Assembly (NCBI GenBank): GCA_002205965.3
Contig: NADL03000100.1
Span: forward strand, 244,030-308,029
DNA: 64,000 nt
Source: Kappaphycus alvarezii
Lineage: Eukaryota; Rhodophyta; Florideophyceae; Gigartinales; Solieriaceae
Direction of reading: 5' to 3'
Shown: piece by piece, positions 21,355 through 34,379 of the stretch
Layout: the number at the start of each line of letters is the position of its first letter
Numbering within the stretch: the stretch's first letter is position 1
Translations under genes and position numbers: made by a program
The notes under the pieces: generated by a model
Databases searched by the model: none
What the model was told of the DNA's origin: nothing
Seen by the model: the letters and a program-made list of their open reading frames with translations, nothing else

Positions 21355-21745
21355 CAGGAGTGAAGGTTTGAGAGATTTTACTCTTGGAAGATATATTGGC
21401 CCTATCCTAAAGTTTTCCAGACAACCACAATCGACTCACAAAGGGGAACCAGTAACCCTTGAAGACATTTCGGACCCCAACAGACTACATATTTCAAACA
21501 TTAAAGCACCTAAAAATGCCTGTTGGCTGGCCTCCACCCAGTTTTCTAGTGTTTTGACGGCTTCCCGCCAATCCTTTACATTGTAAGTCTTTACCCACAT
21601 CACCACATCCCTCAGGGAACAGCTGACCATATTTTCATGGATTAAAAACACCCAAATTCCCCCCCAAAATCCCTCCTCACAAAGGTGTACCGACAAAGTA
21701 ATTGGGGAGGAAATACAGTCTTAAAAAGTACACCGTTAGACGCGC
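21355..21745 (+). repeat. Dispersed repeat family F, copy 9, with internal insert
   Basis: TTTTACTCTTGGAAGATATATTGGCCC and CACAATCGACTCACAAAGG at 21375-21444 are followed by a 231-bp insert. The unit then resumes at 21676 with CTCACAAAGGTGTACCGACAAAGTAATTGGGG. CTCACAAAGG flanks the insert on both sides. Confidence 0.65.
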
Positions 21746-22232
21746 GCGGATAGGAACGGATTTTTGTCGCTGTTATCTACCGACTTTTAATTTACTGTAC
21801 TCCCTCCCCTTGTCCAAAATTGCTTGTAATTATGGTGCTTCCTCGCCCTCCCTGACCCTTGCTTATCCTTACCACGGCCCTCTCCAAGTTCACTTCCATT
21901 TTATGTAGATATTTTCATACTATATCTACCAGGGTTGCAGTGTACATGTAAAAATCAGATGTACTTAATGCATAGGGCAATGAACAAAAAACCTGATTCT
22001 ATCAAGAACAGTACATTAGTATATGGACTTTATTCAAAAATGGAGGCTGAAAAGGGATGTATCACGCCAATAGAAGCAAAGGGGCTGGTAAAATAACTAA
22101 ATTAATTTAAATTTGATAAATACAATAATATTTATAGGTTAAACTGAACAGGAACAATAGGCATTTGGTTTTTTTAAATTGTACCGGATACAATATAAAT
22201 ATAGTTAAAACATAGACCTGTATTTGTACCAA
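21746..22232. other. AT-rich intergenic stretch
   Basis: No gene or repeat is recognised. Confidence 0.4.
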
Positions 22233-22320
22233 TCCGTTGGACCATATGGTCTAGTGGTACAAATTGGTATGACCACGGGAGCGAACGTTATTCGAATCCC
22301 GAGTGTGCATCGCTGAAACC
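22233..22320 (+). other. tRNA-like / SINE-like pol III promoter remnant
   Basis: TGGTCTAGTGGTAC (A-box-like) is followed about 40 bp later by TATTCGAATCCC (B-box-like). The two parts do not close into a proper acceptor stem. A related fragment, GGACCATGTGGTCTAGACC, occurs near 30926. It could be a degenerate tRNA or the head of a SINE. Confidence 0.3.
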
Positions 22321-22732
22321 GCACAAATTAAATAATTTGTGTGGGTCAGAGAAAACAAGGGACTGCAATTTGGAGTCTGGTTCTAGTCTGATAGCCCGTC
22401 TTAGTTTTACTTGGGCCCATATTTTCTCCACCCTGGCAGTGGGAATAGCTTTCGTAGCCGAGATTTCATTAGGCGAGTATTAGAATCCTGACGTCATTCA
22501 CTGTACTCAATGGCCAATCAGCAGTACCGGGAACTATGCGATAGGGATTTCGCTGGCGGCTAATCACACAGTTTTACTCCTCCTCGTCCAAAAACTCGTC
22601 CATGCCAGTCTCCTATTTCGATAAGAGGAAGTCACTGAACTCCTCAACAGTTTTAGCTAAGTCTTCCCATTCAGATATTTTTGGATAGTTCTTGGCGAAT
22701 ATTATCACACGATTAATGGACTGAGTAGAGAT

Positions 22733-24620
22733 TCAATTTCGCAGAGGACTAAATCTGCGTCCTGCCATACTGAATATCCCTTCGTTATTCACTTGTGTAG
22801 CCGGAATACCCAGGGACAAACGACACAGTCGCGCAACGGTATGGAACATATTCTCTCTTTGACGGAGCCAGGTTAGCTTGTCGGCGGCATTATTAAAAAG
22901 TTCTCTCCTATACATCTAAAGCTATGTTTTCATGGAGTCTCTTAAGTTTTCATCTTCCATTTATGTTTGACTTTCAATGAAACAATCCTCAACATCATCG
23001 TTCTCCGGCTGACTCCCAGCGTCCGTATTCTGCCCCTCCATAGCTATTGGTACATTGCTCCCGTTAGAGTTTTCTTCTTCGCACTGATCAGGAGAGGCAC
23101 AATAATTTCTTCGTCAGATTTCCTTGAAATCTGCCTTGCCTTCAGGGATCATCCTGATGCAACACCATTTAAGTCTTTTTCATGTTCTTGAATTCCGGAT
23201 CAAAGAAGATCGCAATGTAATGGGTACATTCAGGCCTTGCATTTATTGAACTTCGAAGAAAGGGAAAATGATGTCCTTAAAAGCCTCAGAAACAGCGGAG
23301 GCCATCTTCGATTTGAAGAGTGAAAGCTGTCTATCGAAATCGTCAGGTTGACTGGAGTGATTATTTGACAGTTTTCTTTGAACTTGAGATATAACTCTGC
23401 AACAAGACCAACTCCCTCACTGACAGACCAACACTTCTTATGGCTTTCCAAACTTGCGCAGATAAGTGGTTCGAGTGTAGTCACAATACAAGACACTATG
23501 TCCCAGGTTTACTGACTGGGAATGCGGTTCCGCAAATTTCGTTCTTCTGAGATCCAAAGCATTTAATCACAACATCTTTGTAATCAAGCATCATCTTCAT
23601 CATCACAACGACACTCATGAACCTTGCCTTGACCGGTGTACGGATGAGTCTTGGAGGCATGTACAAACTTACGCAAGAGTCTATCCATGCCTTTTTGCCC
23701 TTTGAAGACTTTTTAGTCTAAGTAATGCATTTCTGCAGCGTTGCTCTTAACCTGTCAGAGCAAATTAAAGGGAGTAACTCAGAGACCTTTTTGGATAGTG
23801 CCTTGTCGCAAGCACCAGATATTATATGGGCAAAACAAGATGCACTGAAACAACGTTCTGTGTCTGCCTCCTGAAAGGACGTTATCATGCGAATGACCCT
23901 TGTACAAGAATTCAAGTTTGAGCCCTTATCTTTTACGCAGGCAATTAAATTCCTTCTCAAGCCAAATTTCTCGAGTTTTTCCAACAGCATTGAGCTCAAT
24001 GCGTTTCCACTTGTACTTTCGCATTTTAGCAGGGCAAGGTGTACTCGTACATTGCTGAAACTTTTGTTAACTCCGTGAGCCATCAAATCAAAGATGTCCT
24101 CACACACACGACTCATCCAGAGATCAAATGAGATACTGACTGAATCAAGTTCGGAAAGGTTCTTCTTAATAATCGTCTCTTCTACATCCTTTGTGAAATG
24201 TGTAATAACCTTTTCGCAAAATGTAGTTCGATCCGGAATAGACACCCGAAGGTTGATAGAATGCACGAATCGGAAAAATCTGGATGTTGAACGATAAAAA
24301 ATGGCAGTCCACGCCCTTGTAAACAAGAAAAAAAGATTCTTGTTGACTTCTTCAGCAATATATGAGTTAGTACGATACTTCTCACGAGTAGCTAATACAC
24401 TCTGAATGGTCTTTTGCTTCTTCCGTTTCGGAGGCTCCCATTTCGTGGGCATTGACTCGAACTGATGAAAAAGATCCACATGATGTTCTTTGGAATGTCT
24501 GCGGAATGAGTACGTCCCTGCGTTGTGGCTGAATGTGAGTATCCCTTTTCTCTCCTTCTGTTCAAACTGGAGGCTGTACCTTCATTTGGAAACAGACAAT
24601 GCATGAGTACTTCAAATTCC
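22733..24620 (-). pseudogene. hAT-family transposase relic
   Basis: The minus strand, read in several frames, gives the hAT layout. Near 24480-24550 lies a BED-finger remnant with FRRHSKEHHVDLF. From 24479 to 23718 runs a 253-codon frame with SVSISFDLWMSRVCEDIF, CVKDKGSNLNSCTRVI and CFAHIISGACDKAL, the typical DDE/hAT core blocks. A 23230-23496 frame covers the middle region. At 22733-22915 is the C-terminal dimerisation block LCRLSLGIPATQVNNEG followed by IFSMAGRR. Frame shifts and stops separate the pieces, so it cannot make a full transposase. I could not define terminal inverted repeats or an 8-bp TSD. Confidence 0.85.
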
Positions 24621-25094
24621 CAAGGTATTTATAAAAACCCCAAAACAAAGTTTTTTTTGCCCTTTTGCTTGTTTTCCTTCCATGTTCTCGTGGCTTGTTC
24701 TAGAATTGCCACAGTTCCAATTCTTGCGGTTGATTCATGATTTTCACTTCTGCTTTCTGAGCCTGCCTGCTGTAGAGATGTTTGTGGATGGCAATGCGTT
24801 TCCGTGCTTTTCATTGTGTGGCAAGCAATTCTGCTCTGTTCCATGAAGTGTGGTATCGGGCTTGCATCAAAACATGCAGGGAATCTGTCTTCTCGGTCCC
24901 TTGTTCTTTTAAACAACTTATAATGAGAGGTGTGGTACATTGGTACATTTGTCTATCTGTCATTGGTTGGAATATTGGTACGATTCAGTTAAATAACCTG
25001 GTACAGGTCGGGGCATTGGAATTTTTTTTGACATTGTACCCAAGTTCAAGTACAGTACCAACGGTAACATAATTTAGAACAAGTAAAAGTCCGT

Positions 25095-26656
25095 TGTACT
25101 TGTTCATGTATCTGTTCATGTACTATTGGACGACATGTCTACTGCAACCTTGGTATCTACCCCTGTAAATCGATCCCGAATCAAGCGAAAAAGTTCTTTT
25201 TCCTTTTTCGCTTACGTCCTTCTCCAAATTCATTTTTTGAGGAAAAGGGCGCAAATGCACTATTACAAATTTCCTTGTAGATTTATTTTACTTATTACAA
25301 ATCTGTAGAATGCGCCCTCGGGAGCCTAGGTAAAACCTTTATTCCAAATTTCAAACGTCCCTGATCATTGTATTCATTAAACCTCCCCCCCTGCCCATTC
25401 AAAACACCCTCAATTGCCTACCACTACCTGAAGCAAACACCACCAAAATGGACAAACTATGCTCCACTAAAGTCATTTCCAAAAAGCGCCACTCCCGCCC
25501 CCTAAAATCTATTCTCCTACTCTCTTCGGGACCTACTGACCGCGATGAGTATCTACGCCGACAAACCAAGAAGAAGGTGATCGAATTGGTGCATCGCTTG
25601 ATCGTTGAGGATGAGGCGGAGAAGGTAGGTGAGGAGTAGTACTAGGAAGTCGAGGAGGGAGCTACGGAGACCTTCGAGGAGTGGGTAGCCCCTGAATTGG
25701 TCTACGAGAAGGAGGATGACGAGGAGTATGAAGAGGAGGATGAAGAGAAGGACGAGGAGGATGAGGGGCGACGCCGACAAAAAAAGGAGGAGGTGATATA
25801 TTTCATTCTTCGCTTGTTCATCGAGGATGAGGAGAAGGAGATGGGTGAGGGGCAGAATAAGGAAGTCGAGGAGGGAGCTGGAGAGACTTTTGAAGAGTGG
25901 GCATTCTCGGGATTGGTTTACGAGGATGAAGATGAGGAGGAAGGTAAAGAAGAAGATGAAGGGGAGGATGAAGAGGAAACGAGGAGGATAAGGGAATGGA
26001 GCCATAGAAAGTGGTGAAATGAAGTGAAGCGGGCTGAACAGTATGGACCAAGTTTTCATGACGCTGAAACAGGAAATGTGCATTTTCAGTAGTTTAGATA
26101 TATCCGAGGAGGAAGTAGAGAATTATGAGCCGTTCAAGGATATTTGTGGGGACATTTTTTGGCAGTATAGATATCTTGGAGGAGCTGTTTGGATCTGATC
26201 TAGAGAACGGGAAATAAGAGGACCAGATCAATTGTTCTTTTCTAAGTATATTTTATTTAGAGTATATCATCCACACAAGGTGTTTTTATGAATTTACTGG
26301 TATCTTTTGTAGTTTTGTTTGGACTTTAATGGTAGCCAAAAGCATATATAAGTTGAGTAAACTGCTTCTTTATGAAGAGGTCAAGCAAGTTGGCAAACAA
26401 CTTCAAGTCAAGCCCCTAGTAGTAGGAAGATGAGAGTCACCTTCAGACCCAAGAAAAAGTTTTCTTACGCTGGTCGCCGAGCATCAGTGGTATACCCTTC
26501 CCCTTCTATACTCGCTTGGAGCACTCTCAACTGTCGGCTTTAAACATCCCTTTTGTTCGCTTAACTATACCACGGTAGCACGTTTTTGCATGAAACACTT
26601 ACTTTTTGGGATAGCTGGTTCTGAGTATCACTTATTCCGATGATTTACCCCTATGA
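25095..26656 (+). mobile_element. Long LTR with internal acidic ORF, copy 1
   Basis: The right half (about 26330-26656) matches the shared LTR superfamily: TATATAAGTTGAGTAAACTGCTTC at 26345, hairpins at about 26396-26460, and end GATTTACCCCTATGA. The left half (about 25170-26220) matches the reverse complement of 59640-60400, including ATCCCGAATCAAG, AAGGGCGCAAATGCACTA and the acidic ORF. The left border is estimated from the spacing in the copy at 59199-60568 and is uncertain by about 100 bp. I saw no convincing TSD. Confidence 0.65.
25448..26216 (+). pseudogene. Acidic LTR-encoded protein, copy 1 (unknown function)
   Basis: The ATG at 25448 begins MDKLCSTKVISKKRHSRPLK, then DRDEYLRRQTKKKVIELVHR (a basic/amphipathic helix-like stretch), then long Glu/Asp-rich runs, ending near 26216 with SIDILEELFGSDLENGK and a stop. 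The copy at 59.6-60.15 kb conserves the start (MNNLRPSAPITKNRPSRP), the DYDNYFRRMDRERVREW block, FVAPWEPMVY and the IMDILDNLFGSDL ending. An internal tandem duplication makes units at about 25555-25770 and 25770-26000, each with RRQ..K.EVI...RLI(F)EDE and EVEEGA.ETFEEW. Stop codons at 25637 and a shift near 26160 break it. No function is known; the length would be roughly 170-250 residues. Confidence 0.6.
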
Positions 26657-28375
26657 AAGTGGTTAAAAAGACCACAGTCAAGCGTTGTGGGCGACTCAGC
26701 AATACTGTTTCGTAAGCGCAGAGGAACGTGGGGAAATTTCGCATTGATAAATGCATTTAAGATCGTTTTCCGTTAATATAACTGCTTAAGTAAGTAAGAA
26801 GCCCTTTGGTTCGTGCCGTTTACACGTTACAAAAATGAAAACAGTGATATATTGATAAATTGAGGCAACTACAGAACGAAGCGCAATGGTGATGGAAATA
26901 TCCCCATTGTGCCATTTTGCGCTATGCTGGGCGCCTCAAATCTGTAACGCGCCTCTCAAGTCCGGTGGTTGCGCTCGGAATGAATATTAATTCTTTCAGA
27001 GAGATCTCCCTAAATAATAATCTTGTCTTATATGGGTTATCTAGTTGAATTTCGATCAGACCTGATGGCTTATAAAGACGAATCTACACGCAAAAGCTAA
27101 CGCAAAAGTCATGTGAGACAAGTGTGATCACCTGACTGTGGGTTATTAGGAACAAAAGAGCAAACATAGATTGCACTGCAATTGAAACTTGGGTTCGGGC
27201 TGGCCAAGTTAAGTTGACTGTTCCGAACCGGGTTTATATAGAACTTTGGATAGCTTATTGTCAAAGGGAAGTGTAGTCTAACAGTATCGAATGCAAGGGG
27301 TTTCCCGTAAAAAACTCGGGAAGGTATCGTAAGTAGCGCGTTCGGAATTATAGTCAACACGAGTGACATACTCCGACAGGATTTAAGGCGTACATTGGTC
27401 CAGGTGGCATGGGATAGCGAGACAAATTTTGATTGGCAAAAAAGTGATAAATCATCCCAGTGTCTAACTCGCCCGTAAAAGTTCTAAGTGTACCAATTGG
27501 GTAACATGTTGTTTCAGGAACTGTAAGGGAAAGTATAGTGACAACAAAGCGCTTGTGGACCTTGCTGTAAGGTTACCGATAGTTTGAATTTACAGTACTC
27601 TAGATGAAGTAAATTAGTGTAAATCTGTATGGTCTGTTAAGTAAGACGTCAAAAAGGAAGTTAAATCTGTAGAATACAAGACAAATAATGTCGTGGGCTT
27701 CACCGATAGCACAACAGTGCAGATTATACCGCTCTGGTGGACATTTAGGGCTTAAGCGCGCGTGATACTCCGACCATAAGAGGTGTAAGTGCTTATCATA
27801 TCAGAAGAATATGACCAGAGATGGCTGATTTTCAATATTTTTGGGATAGATGATAGGCTTGGGGATGATGTGACACTCTTTCACGAAAGTGGGTTTGCCC
27901 GGCGTCCTATCAGCCAGCATGTATATGAACGGAAAGCAGCACGCCTTGTAAGGCGATGATGCATACATACTGTGGCTGAGGTTTTAACTCGCCTCCCATT
28001 GAGTCAACACTACTGCAGCGGAGGTGGAATTCAACGCAGTAATGAGCAAAGTTTGGGAAGCAGTGGATTCGTGGTGCATGGAACTCAAGCATATTTGTTC
28101 ATTGCAGAATATGAAACGATTTATCTGCATTTGCGAGGTACCAACTCGGTTGATATACAGGAGAGCGAGTTTGATAAACAACTTTAAAACTTGCCTGCAC
28201 GATGGGGGACAGGTCGGCCTTAAATGTTTTGTGTCAGCCGCCATCTTTGCAAGAGTAAGTCGACAAAAAGTAAATAAATAAAGAGAAGTGAGCGAATGGG
28301 CTAGTGTAAAGTCCGTACTATATCCTCCGTCAGGTCACGGACCGCAAAAATTGGCCCGCAAGACTCATCCAACTT
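26657..28375. other. Intergenic stretch without a recognised gene
   Basis: Only short frames without motifs. Confidence 0.4.
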
Positions 28376-30080
28376 GTGCAGCTTCTAAACCAGAACGAAC
28401 ATGACGTCGGTCATGTATTTCCGCTTCCCCATAGCAGCTACTTGATCTTGTACTTCCATTTAGTAGTTGAACTCGTCAATTTCTGGACGTTTCTTCTCTA
28501 CAGTTTGGAGAATTTTCTTCTATACAATGAACCGTACTTCACCGAACTTCTGATATTCCCCTTCTCCCTGGCGGCGAATCTTATCAATCTCAAGCATATT
28601 TTCTTCAAACTTCATTCTTTTTTCTGCTTTCTCACATCGGTTCATTTCGTCGGCTGTGACATAAAGCTTCTTAAGATCACAATTTCTGCTTATGGAGCTA
28701 CGGTTGTGCCGCCTTTTGCGTGCGGAATTCCTCAACCCTTTTATTTTCGCTTCCATTTCGATCAAAAAACACCCTTTTTGCCCCGAGTTACTGGTCATAC
28801 TCACCCTAATCTTTCAAATAATTCAAATACATATTCCTAACTTTCTCCCCAGCCTAGACCATCTGCATTTCTTACCAGCCCACTTACTATACTATTTCCG
28901 ACGCTTTCGCCATCCATATAACCTGAGATTTACGTTTCTCGATGACTGTCGTGACAAGTCACGGATCACTTTCATTAAAGGGGTCAAATGTTGCGCATTG
29001 CACTCCCAGCAGCCTCCCGGAATGTCAGTGCCGCCTCCTTGAACCGCCTGCACATCTCTTTGTGTTTAATCACGGGCATGCGTGCCCAAAAATCTACCTG
29101 AAGCAACAAGTAGTCCTTAGTGGCATTCAAGCGAATGCAATTACTTTTACTTTCACTCAAAACGCCATCGGACAGCGGTAATTTGCATTTAGCCGGAAAG
29201 ATGAAGGAAGAAAATGGAGGCTTATCTGTGGGATGTCTGCATATCAAGTAGGAGTCTGGAATCGACGCCAGCGCTTCGGGAGGCGTTTTAGTCATCGGTG
29301 CTTCTGGGCTCGATAAGATGTGCCACTTTTTGGAATCGAGAAATCAGAGATGTTGTTGCGTGAGGCGCCTGGCGGTTTGAAAATTAAGTAGGTAGTACAG
29401 AACAACGGAGAGCGATCGAGGATGTGACCAAGGTATACATAAGTAGAGGTCGCATGGCCTCCCAGAAGCATTCTCACGGTGTTCTCCCGTATATGTATTT
29501 TAATTTTGTAATATCACACGGGCTCAGGAAATTACTTTAGCTGTATCCTTTGCATTTTAAAAAACGCTACAATTAGCCGAAGTTGCTCGTCAAGTCCCGC
29601 TTTTCTCAAGAAACTGCTAATTTTCTTTATAACTCTACTGTTCCAGATATTTTTCATGAATTTAGCAGACCAAAATTTAATAGTAGTTGGATCAAATTGG
29701 GAACCTGTGCTTTATTGAAATCACGGTATAAAAATATACTCATTGAAATATCAGAGCGGAATATGAATGGTGAAGTGAATCAGCAGTTGAAAGGTTCGTT
29801 CTTTGAAAAAATGTGGCTGAACTCTTGATACATTCATTAATTAGAGGTATTTCAAGATTGCGTGAATAGAAAATAGGTTGGGAGGGTAAAATAATTCTGC
29901 AAATGGGGGCTAAAGATGACTTGAATGATAAATGAATCATTATTTTGTTGAAAGTTTCGATGTCCCATCAACACTATTATTCTGAGCTACCATATGTCGA
30001 GAACTGAAAGTCATATTCAATTTGAAGACGGGGAATTTTCGCAATAGTACTTGTCAAGCGAGAAACTGGAGGCATCCTAT
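28376..30080. other. Unassigned region with weak minus-strand coding appearance
   Basis: Minus-strand frames at 28984-29295 and 28520-28804 look coding by composition. The second is Lys/Glu/Arg-rich and helical (AEKRMKFEENMLEIDKIRRQ). I recognise no family. They may be parts of one decayed gene; the evidence is only composition and shared strand. Confidence 0.25.
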
Positions 30081-30089
30081 TTATGTGCA

Positions 30090-31520
30090 GAAATTACCTC
30101 CCATTTTTTTTCTCTTTTCACTTCCTTTTCCTTATTTTCTCCTTCCACCCTCCTTCTCTTTCACGCGACTAAATTTACATTTTTATACTCTTTCCTTTTC
30201 TTCGTTTATCTTTCTACGTACAATTGCCTTCATCTTTGCTAGCAATATTTTTATAGTATCCTTTTAAATTCTTTTTTTGACCCTAAACATCTTTTTTCCT
30301 TAATAGATTTCCAAATTTTAATTTTACGCACAGATCAAACTTTTATAAGTGTGCTTCAGTAATCCGTACTAGGGAACCAATTTGGGTCTACGTTTTAGAA
30401 TCAGCAGTCCGGACGATCTGACCTTTTTGAAGTTATTTAAAATCGACGATATTGCGTAAAATTTAACCACGACCATGCAATAGCAAAAAAATGGCAATTT
30501 ATAGCCCTTTTTGGCAGCCAGTATACACGGACTACCCTCTTCTTACACCATTTCCAAATCTAGTCACTCTCGCTACATCAAAATCTCCCATTTGTTCACT
30601 TCAGATTCAAAAAAAGTAGAGGAATACCTCCGCCTCCAAGTCCCTGGAGGAAGTTGCTGCTCTTTATCTGGTGGAGATGGAAGTACAGGACGCGGTAGGG
30701 GGAACTAGGAAGAGGAGGATGGTAACATAGGTGAGTGCCTCGAGTAGTAGTTTTTCCTGGAATTGGTATACGGGATGGAAGGAGAGGAGAGTGACGAAGA
30801 TCCAGGGAAAAGGGAAGAGGAGGACTGGGAAGAGTCAGGGGAGGAAGATGAGGAAGCAAAGGAGTCTAGATGAAAAAAGGGTGTCGATCTGGGTCATATG
30901 GGAGGGGGAAGAATGATTTGATTGGACCATGTGGTCTAGACCACAGACGTGGTTGAAGGACCATCAGATGATACCTATTTGTTTTAGGGGAAGTTAGTCA
31001 ATCGTGGGACATCCACGGGTATATGACGGAACTTCATGGGTACTTGTGATGTCTAAATGGAAGCGCTAGGTTCTGACCTAGAGGATGAGTATTTTGATGA
31101 GTATATTTATTTTGTTCTTTCAAGTATCTTTTGTCAAATCCACCGCGTATACATTAGGTCCTATCCTGCGTTTTCTGGTAGTTTTAGAAGTTTTATCGAG
31201 ATTTTAGTTTGTTAAAAAAATTCTATATAAGCTACTTAAATTGCTTCCTTTATGGGACGGGAGACAATTTGGGAGGTAAAGTCGAACATAAACCATTTAA
31301 TCAGCTCCTAAGACTCTAAGTGAGGTGGTAGAGCTTACCCTTTTACAGTTTTTTTACTAGAACTATAACTACTCTTTCATTAAAACTCCTAGCTCTTGCC
31401 AATTAACTTCTACTGTATCAATATTTTCGCTTGCAACAACTTTCATCCCTTCTAGTTTGCGGTTGCTTTTTTTTTGACGCAAGATTCCAAATCAGTATCA
31501 TTGATCACACCTATATTTTC
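30090..31520 (+). mobile_element. Long LTR with acidic ORF, copy 2 (decayed)
   Basis: A frame at 30511-30708 holds TISKSSHSRYIKISHLF, then KKVEEYLRLQ, which aligns with VISKKRHSRPLKSILLL and DEYLRRQ of copy 1. It is followed by GA-rich acidic coding remnants (30660-30910) and GSDLEDEYFD near 31075-31105. The LTR part shows CTATATAAGCTACTTAAATTGCTTCC at 31222, GGTAAAGTCGAACATAAACC at 31280, and TTTTCGCTTGCAACAAC near 31425. A polypyrimidine tract at 30100-30215 lies at its left. Borders are approximate. Confidence 0.55.
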
Positions 31521-33400
31521 TCATATGCGTATTTCTTATAAGCTTGATAAGAATGTCCATTGGGCTATACGCTTCCTTTTTAGTGAGATTCGAAAGGCTC
31601 TGCAACTTTCATTGCTTCTTTTTAATTAAAAGTTGACACTTTTTGCCAGTTTAGCACTCTCCCAAGGTAAATCCTTCGGCTCTTCTGCAAACATTAGACA
31701 TAAACACAGAACTTTTTTCGTTTTTATGAAACAGATCGCCTCACAGTGTCTCTATATCCAGTAATTTCCTCGTTTCGGCAGCCTACGGGGACATTTTATC
31801 ACGTCCAAGACCTTCCCCAGATTTTTATCGCTTGCAAGTAAATTTTCTAACCTGGAAAGTCCCAAACTCCTCGCGTTATTTTAAGTACTATGCGAAAAAT
31901 ATCTTAGTTTGGTTCAATCTCTTTCCAATTACAACTAGAGGTATTCTCCTCGAATCTAATGCCTATTCACTACAACTCCATCTATGAGAGCAGCTGCAAA
32001 TCTTGCGAAACTCGCCAAAAAACATTTACACTACCTCTACGACTACTGAGCATTTAATCTGCTGCATTTCGCGTTTTTTGGACCCAGAAGACCACTTCTT
32101 TCGTCACCTCCTTTTGTTGCAGCCGCTTGCTTAGGTTCGTTTCCACAGCATAAATTCCGCCACTTCATTATCAGGTGTTTTTTTGCTGATTTCAAAGCAT
32201 TTTGACAGTCAGATACCTACCCTTCGCTTTTCTGTTTGGTGTAATTATGAGCCAACCTCTGTATGTTACATTTATTTACGTGAAAATATGCAAAGTGCGT
32301 TTTTGTGTTCAGGCGAGCCAATATTTAATTCTTTCCAAGCCATAGAACTATAATTTATGGTAAGATCTTCTTTCCATCGGGGGCACGCGTGTTTATAGCC
32401 ATTTTCAACACTTCCTCAATGTGAATTATCCTTGCTGGCATATTTAATTAATTATCGCCTAGCAATGAGTAGAAAATAAATCATCTGAACTCGAAATTTT
32501 ATCTATAGCAAAATTTTGCATTTTGCCCTATTTTGTGGTCGTCCTTGTATATTATAAACTATGCGACGCGAAAATGTTCAGTCTGCGTTAAGTAATTTTT
32601 CTTAGATCGTGATGCATAGTAACTAAAAATTAACGATCCATCCTAGGATTCTTAATTTCTGCTAATTTGTACTAGGAATTTGGCCTAGAAACTTAGTTTT
32701 ATTTGCACCTATTAGACCTCTTGGGTAGCAAGAACGTTTCATTATCAGTTTGACAGAAAAAATATTTGATCTGCTAATCATCCTACCAATATGGCCAAAA
32801 TCAATTCTTACTCTATTATCAATAAATAAAGCCCATGTGCAGGGTGCGTCAACGACCTGGCCTTGGTTCAGCACGAATAGAAGATCTTCAATAACTTGCA
32901 CCGACAGGCGGACGAAGTATGCGTTCGAGGTAAGATCCTTGGAACTTTTTAGAAGAGGCATAGGAGACTGAAAAGGACTAGAGAAATAATAAAATTGAGG
33001 AGGCCGAAAGTGCCAAAGAAAAAGACCTTTTGGACAAGACTGTGGTAGACAATACAGAATTGTAGCAACGAGGTTTCTTCGGGGTTTACGTAACTAGTTC
33101 AGTAGAAATTTAAGAGAACTACTGCGTTATATTGAAATCAAAAGGTAAAAATGAAGGTCAAGGAGACTGGGAGTGGAATAGATGAATTAAATTTATGCGA
33201 AAATCATGTCTATCATCGTTGTTGGGTAAAATATATTTGAAGGGAATAAATTGTAAAATTGTGACTCTGAGAGATTTTCGGTTCTTATTTCGAATACAGA
33301 GATTTTGATGATTAGAAATAGATCATGCCTTGGACAGATCTTATCTTTAGTCTTTTTTTTCGAATAAATTGATTTACTATATTATTTGGTATGTTACATG
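31521..33400. other. AT-rich intergenic stretch
   Basis: No gene is recognised. Lys/Glu-rich broken frames near 32930-33060 could be remnants of another acidic-ORF unit, but the alignment is too weak to claim. Confidence 0.3.
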
Positions 33401-33740
33401 CATCTGAGGCTTTAATGCTATTCAAAATATCTTTATGAGCGGAAAATTGCTTTCTTTTTAAAAAGTAAAGCCAGTTCTAGAAAAGCTCAAGTGCAGTCCC
33501 AAATAGCTGGGAAGTTCAAATTTAACTTGAGACACAAAAAATCCTGATTAAGCTAGAAAACGTAGACCAAGGGTACACGCCACCCTATCTAGACCTAATT
33601 GTGGCGGTTTGACCATATTTTTCTATCTATCTCCTTGTATTACCATAATTAACTCCGGTAGCACTTTTGTCGCTTCCAGTACCTACATTTTGGTATAATT
33701 AGTCCGGATTGTCTCATTTTTACCGATTTTATCGTATAGA
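33400..33740 (+). repeat. Decayed LTR fragment of the shared superfamily
   Basis: The order matches the LTR right half: AAGCTCAAGTGCAGTCCC, AAGTT...AACTTGAGACACAAA (hairpin remnant), ACTCCGGTAGCACTTTTGTCGCTTCCAG, and TACCGATTTTATCG near the end. Confidence 0.6.
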
Positions 33741-34379
33741 GCCTTACATAAAGACCTTACTCTACTTTAAATAGTACTTAAGCAAGGGCATTGCGTTTCT
33801 GCGAAATTTAAAAGATGGCGGACATTTTGTGTATTTTTCGATTTAAGTCGTGGACTGGCTACTTCCCAAAGCAATTGTGAGCGGAACTGAGTGTTGCAGA
33901 CTTCATGATGCAGACTCTTTTATACAACTGATGTAAGTCCACACTTAAGCCATGCTACGAGGGAAGAAAGTCACTCAGAATATATTTGGATGAGTGCAGA
34001 TCACATCTGGCGGAAAGTCTCCATCGCTCCTACTGTCAAATGTCTGGCAAATTCTGAAAAAAATTGAATGCGTCGGGGTAACACCCTCCAAGACTTTATA
34101 GTCATAAGCTCCTGAAAGTTTCTGAAATTATATGCTTGCGGCACACTGTAAGATATCAAAGGGTTGAAGCTCCAGATCCGTGCGTTTTGACGGGGATTAT
34201 AGACTACGATTGTGATGAAAACTGCTTCCAATCGAAACACCCTAATTAATCTTTTCATATTTTGTTCCTAACTAGTTCTACAGAGTATTGTCTTCCCAAT
34301 TTGTTGATAGAGCAGTGAAAATGCATTGGTGGCGATTGGAATGGGAATGAGGATGTAATAGTAGTGTCAGACTCCTCCG

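Noticed and set aside
24846..26656. AAGTG as TSD for acidic LTR copy 1
   Set aside because: AAGTG occurs at 24846 and 26657, but the implied left border lies near the hAT relic and does not resemble the LTR start; a 5-mer match over this distance is expected by chance.
28376..29295. Minus-strand frames as a single regulatory gene
   Set aside because: Composition looks coding but no family block is recognisable; reported only as an unassigned region.
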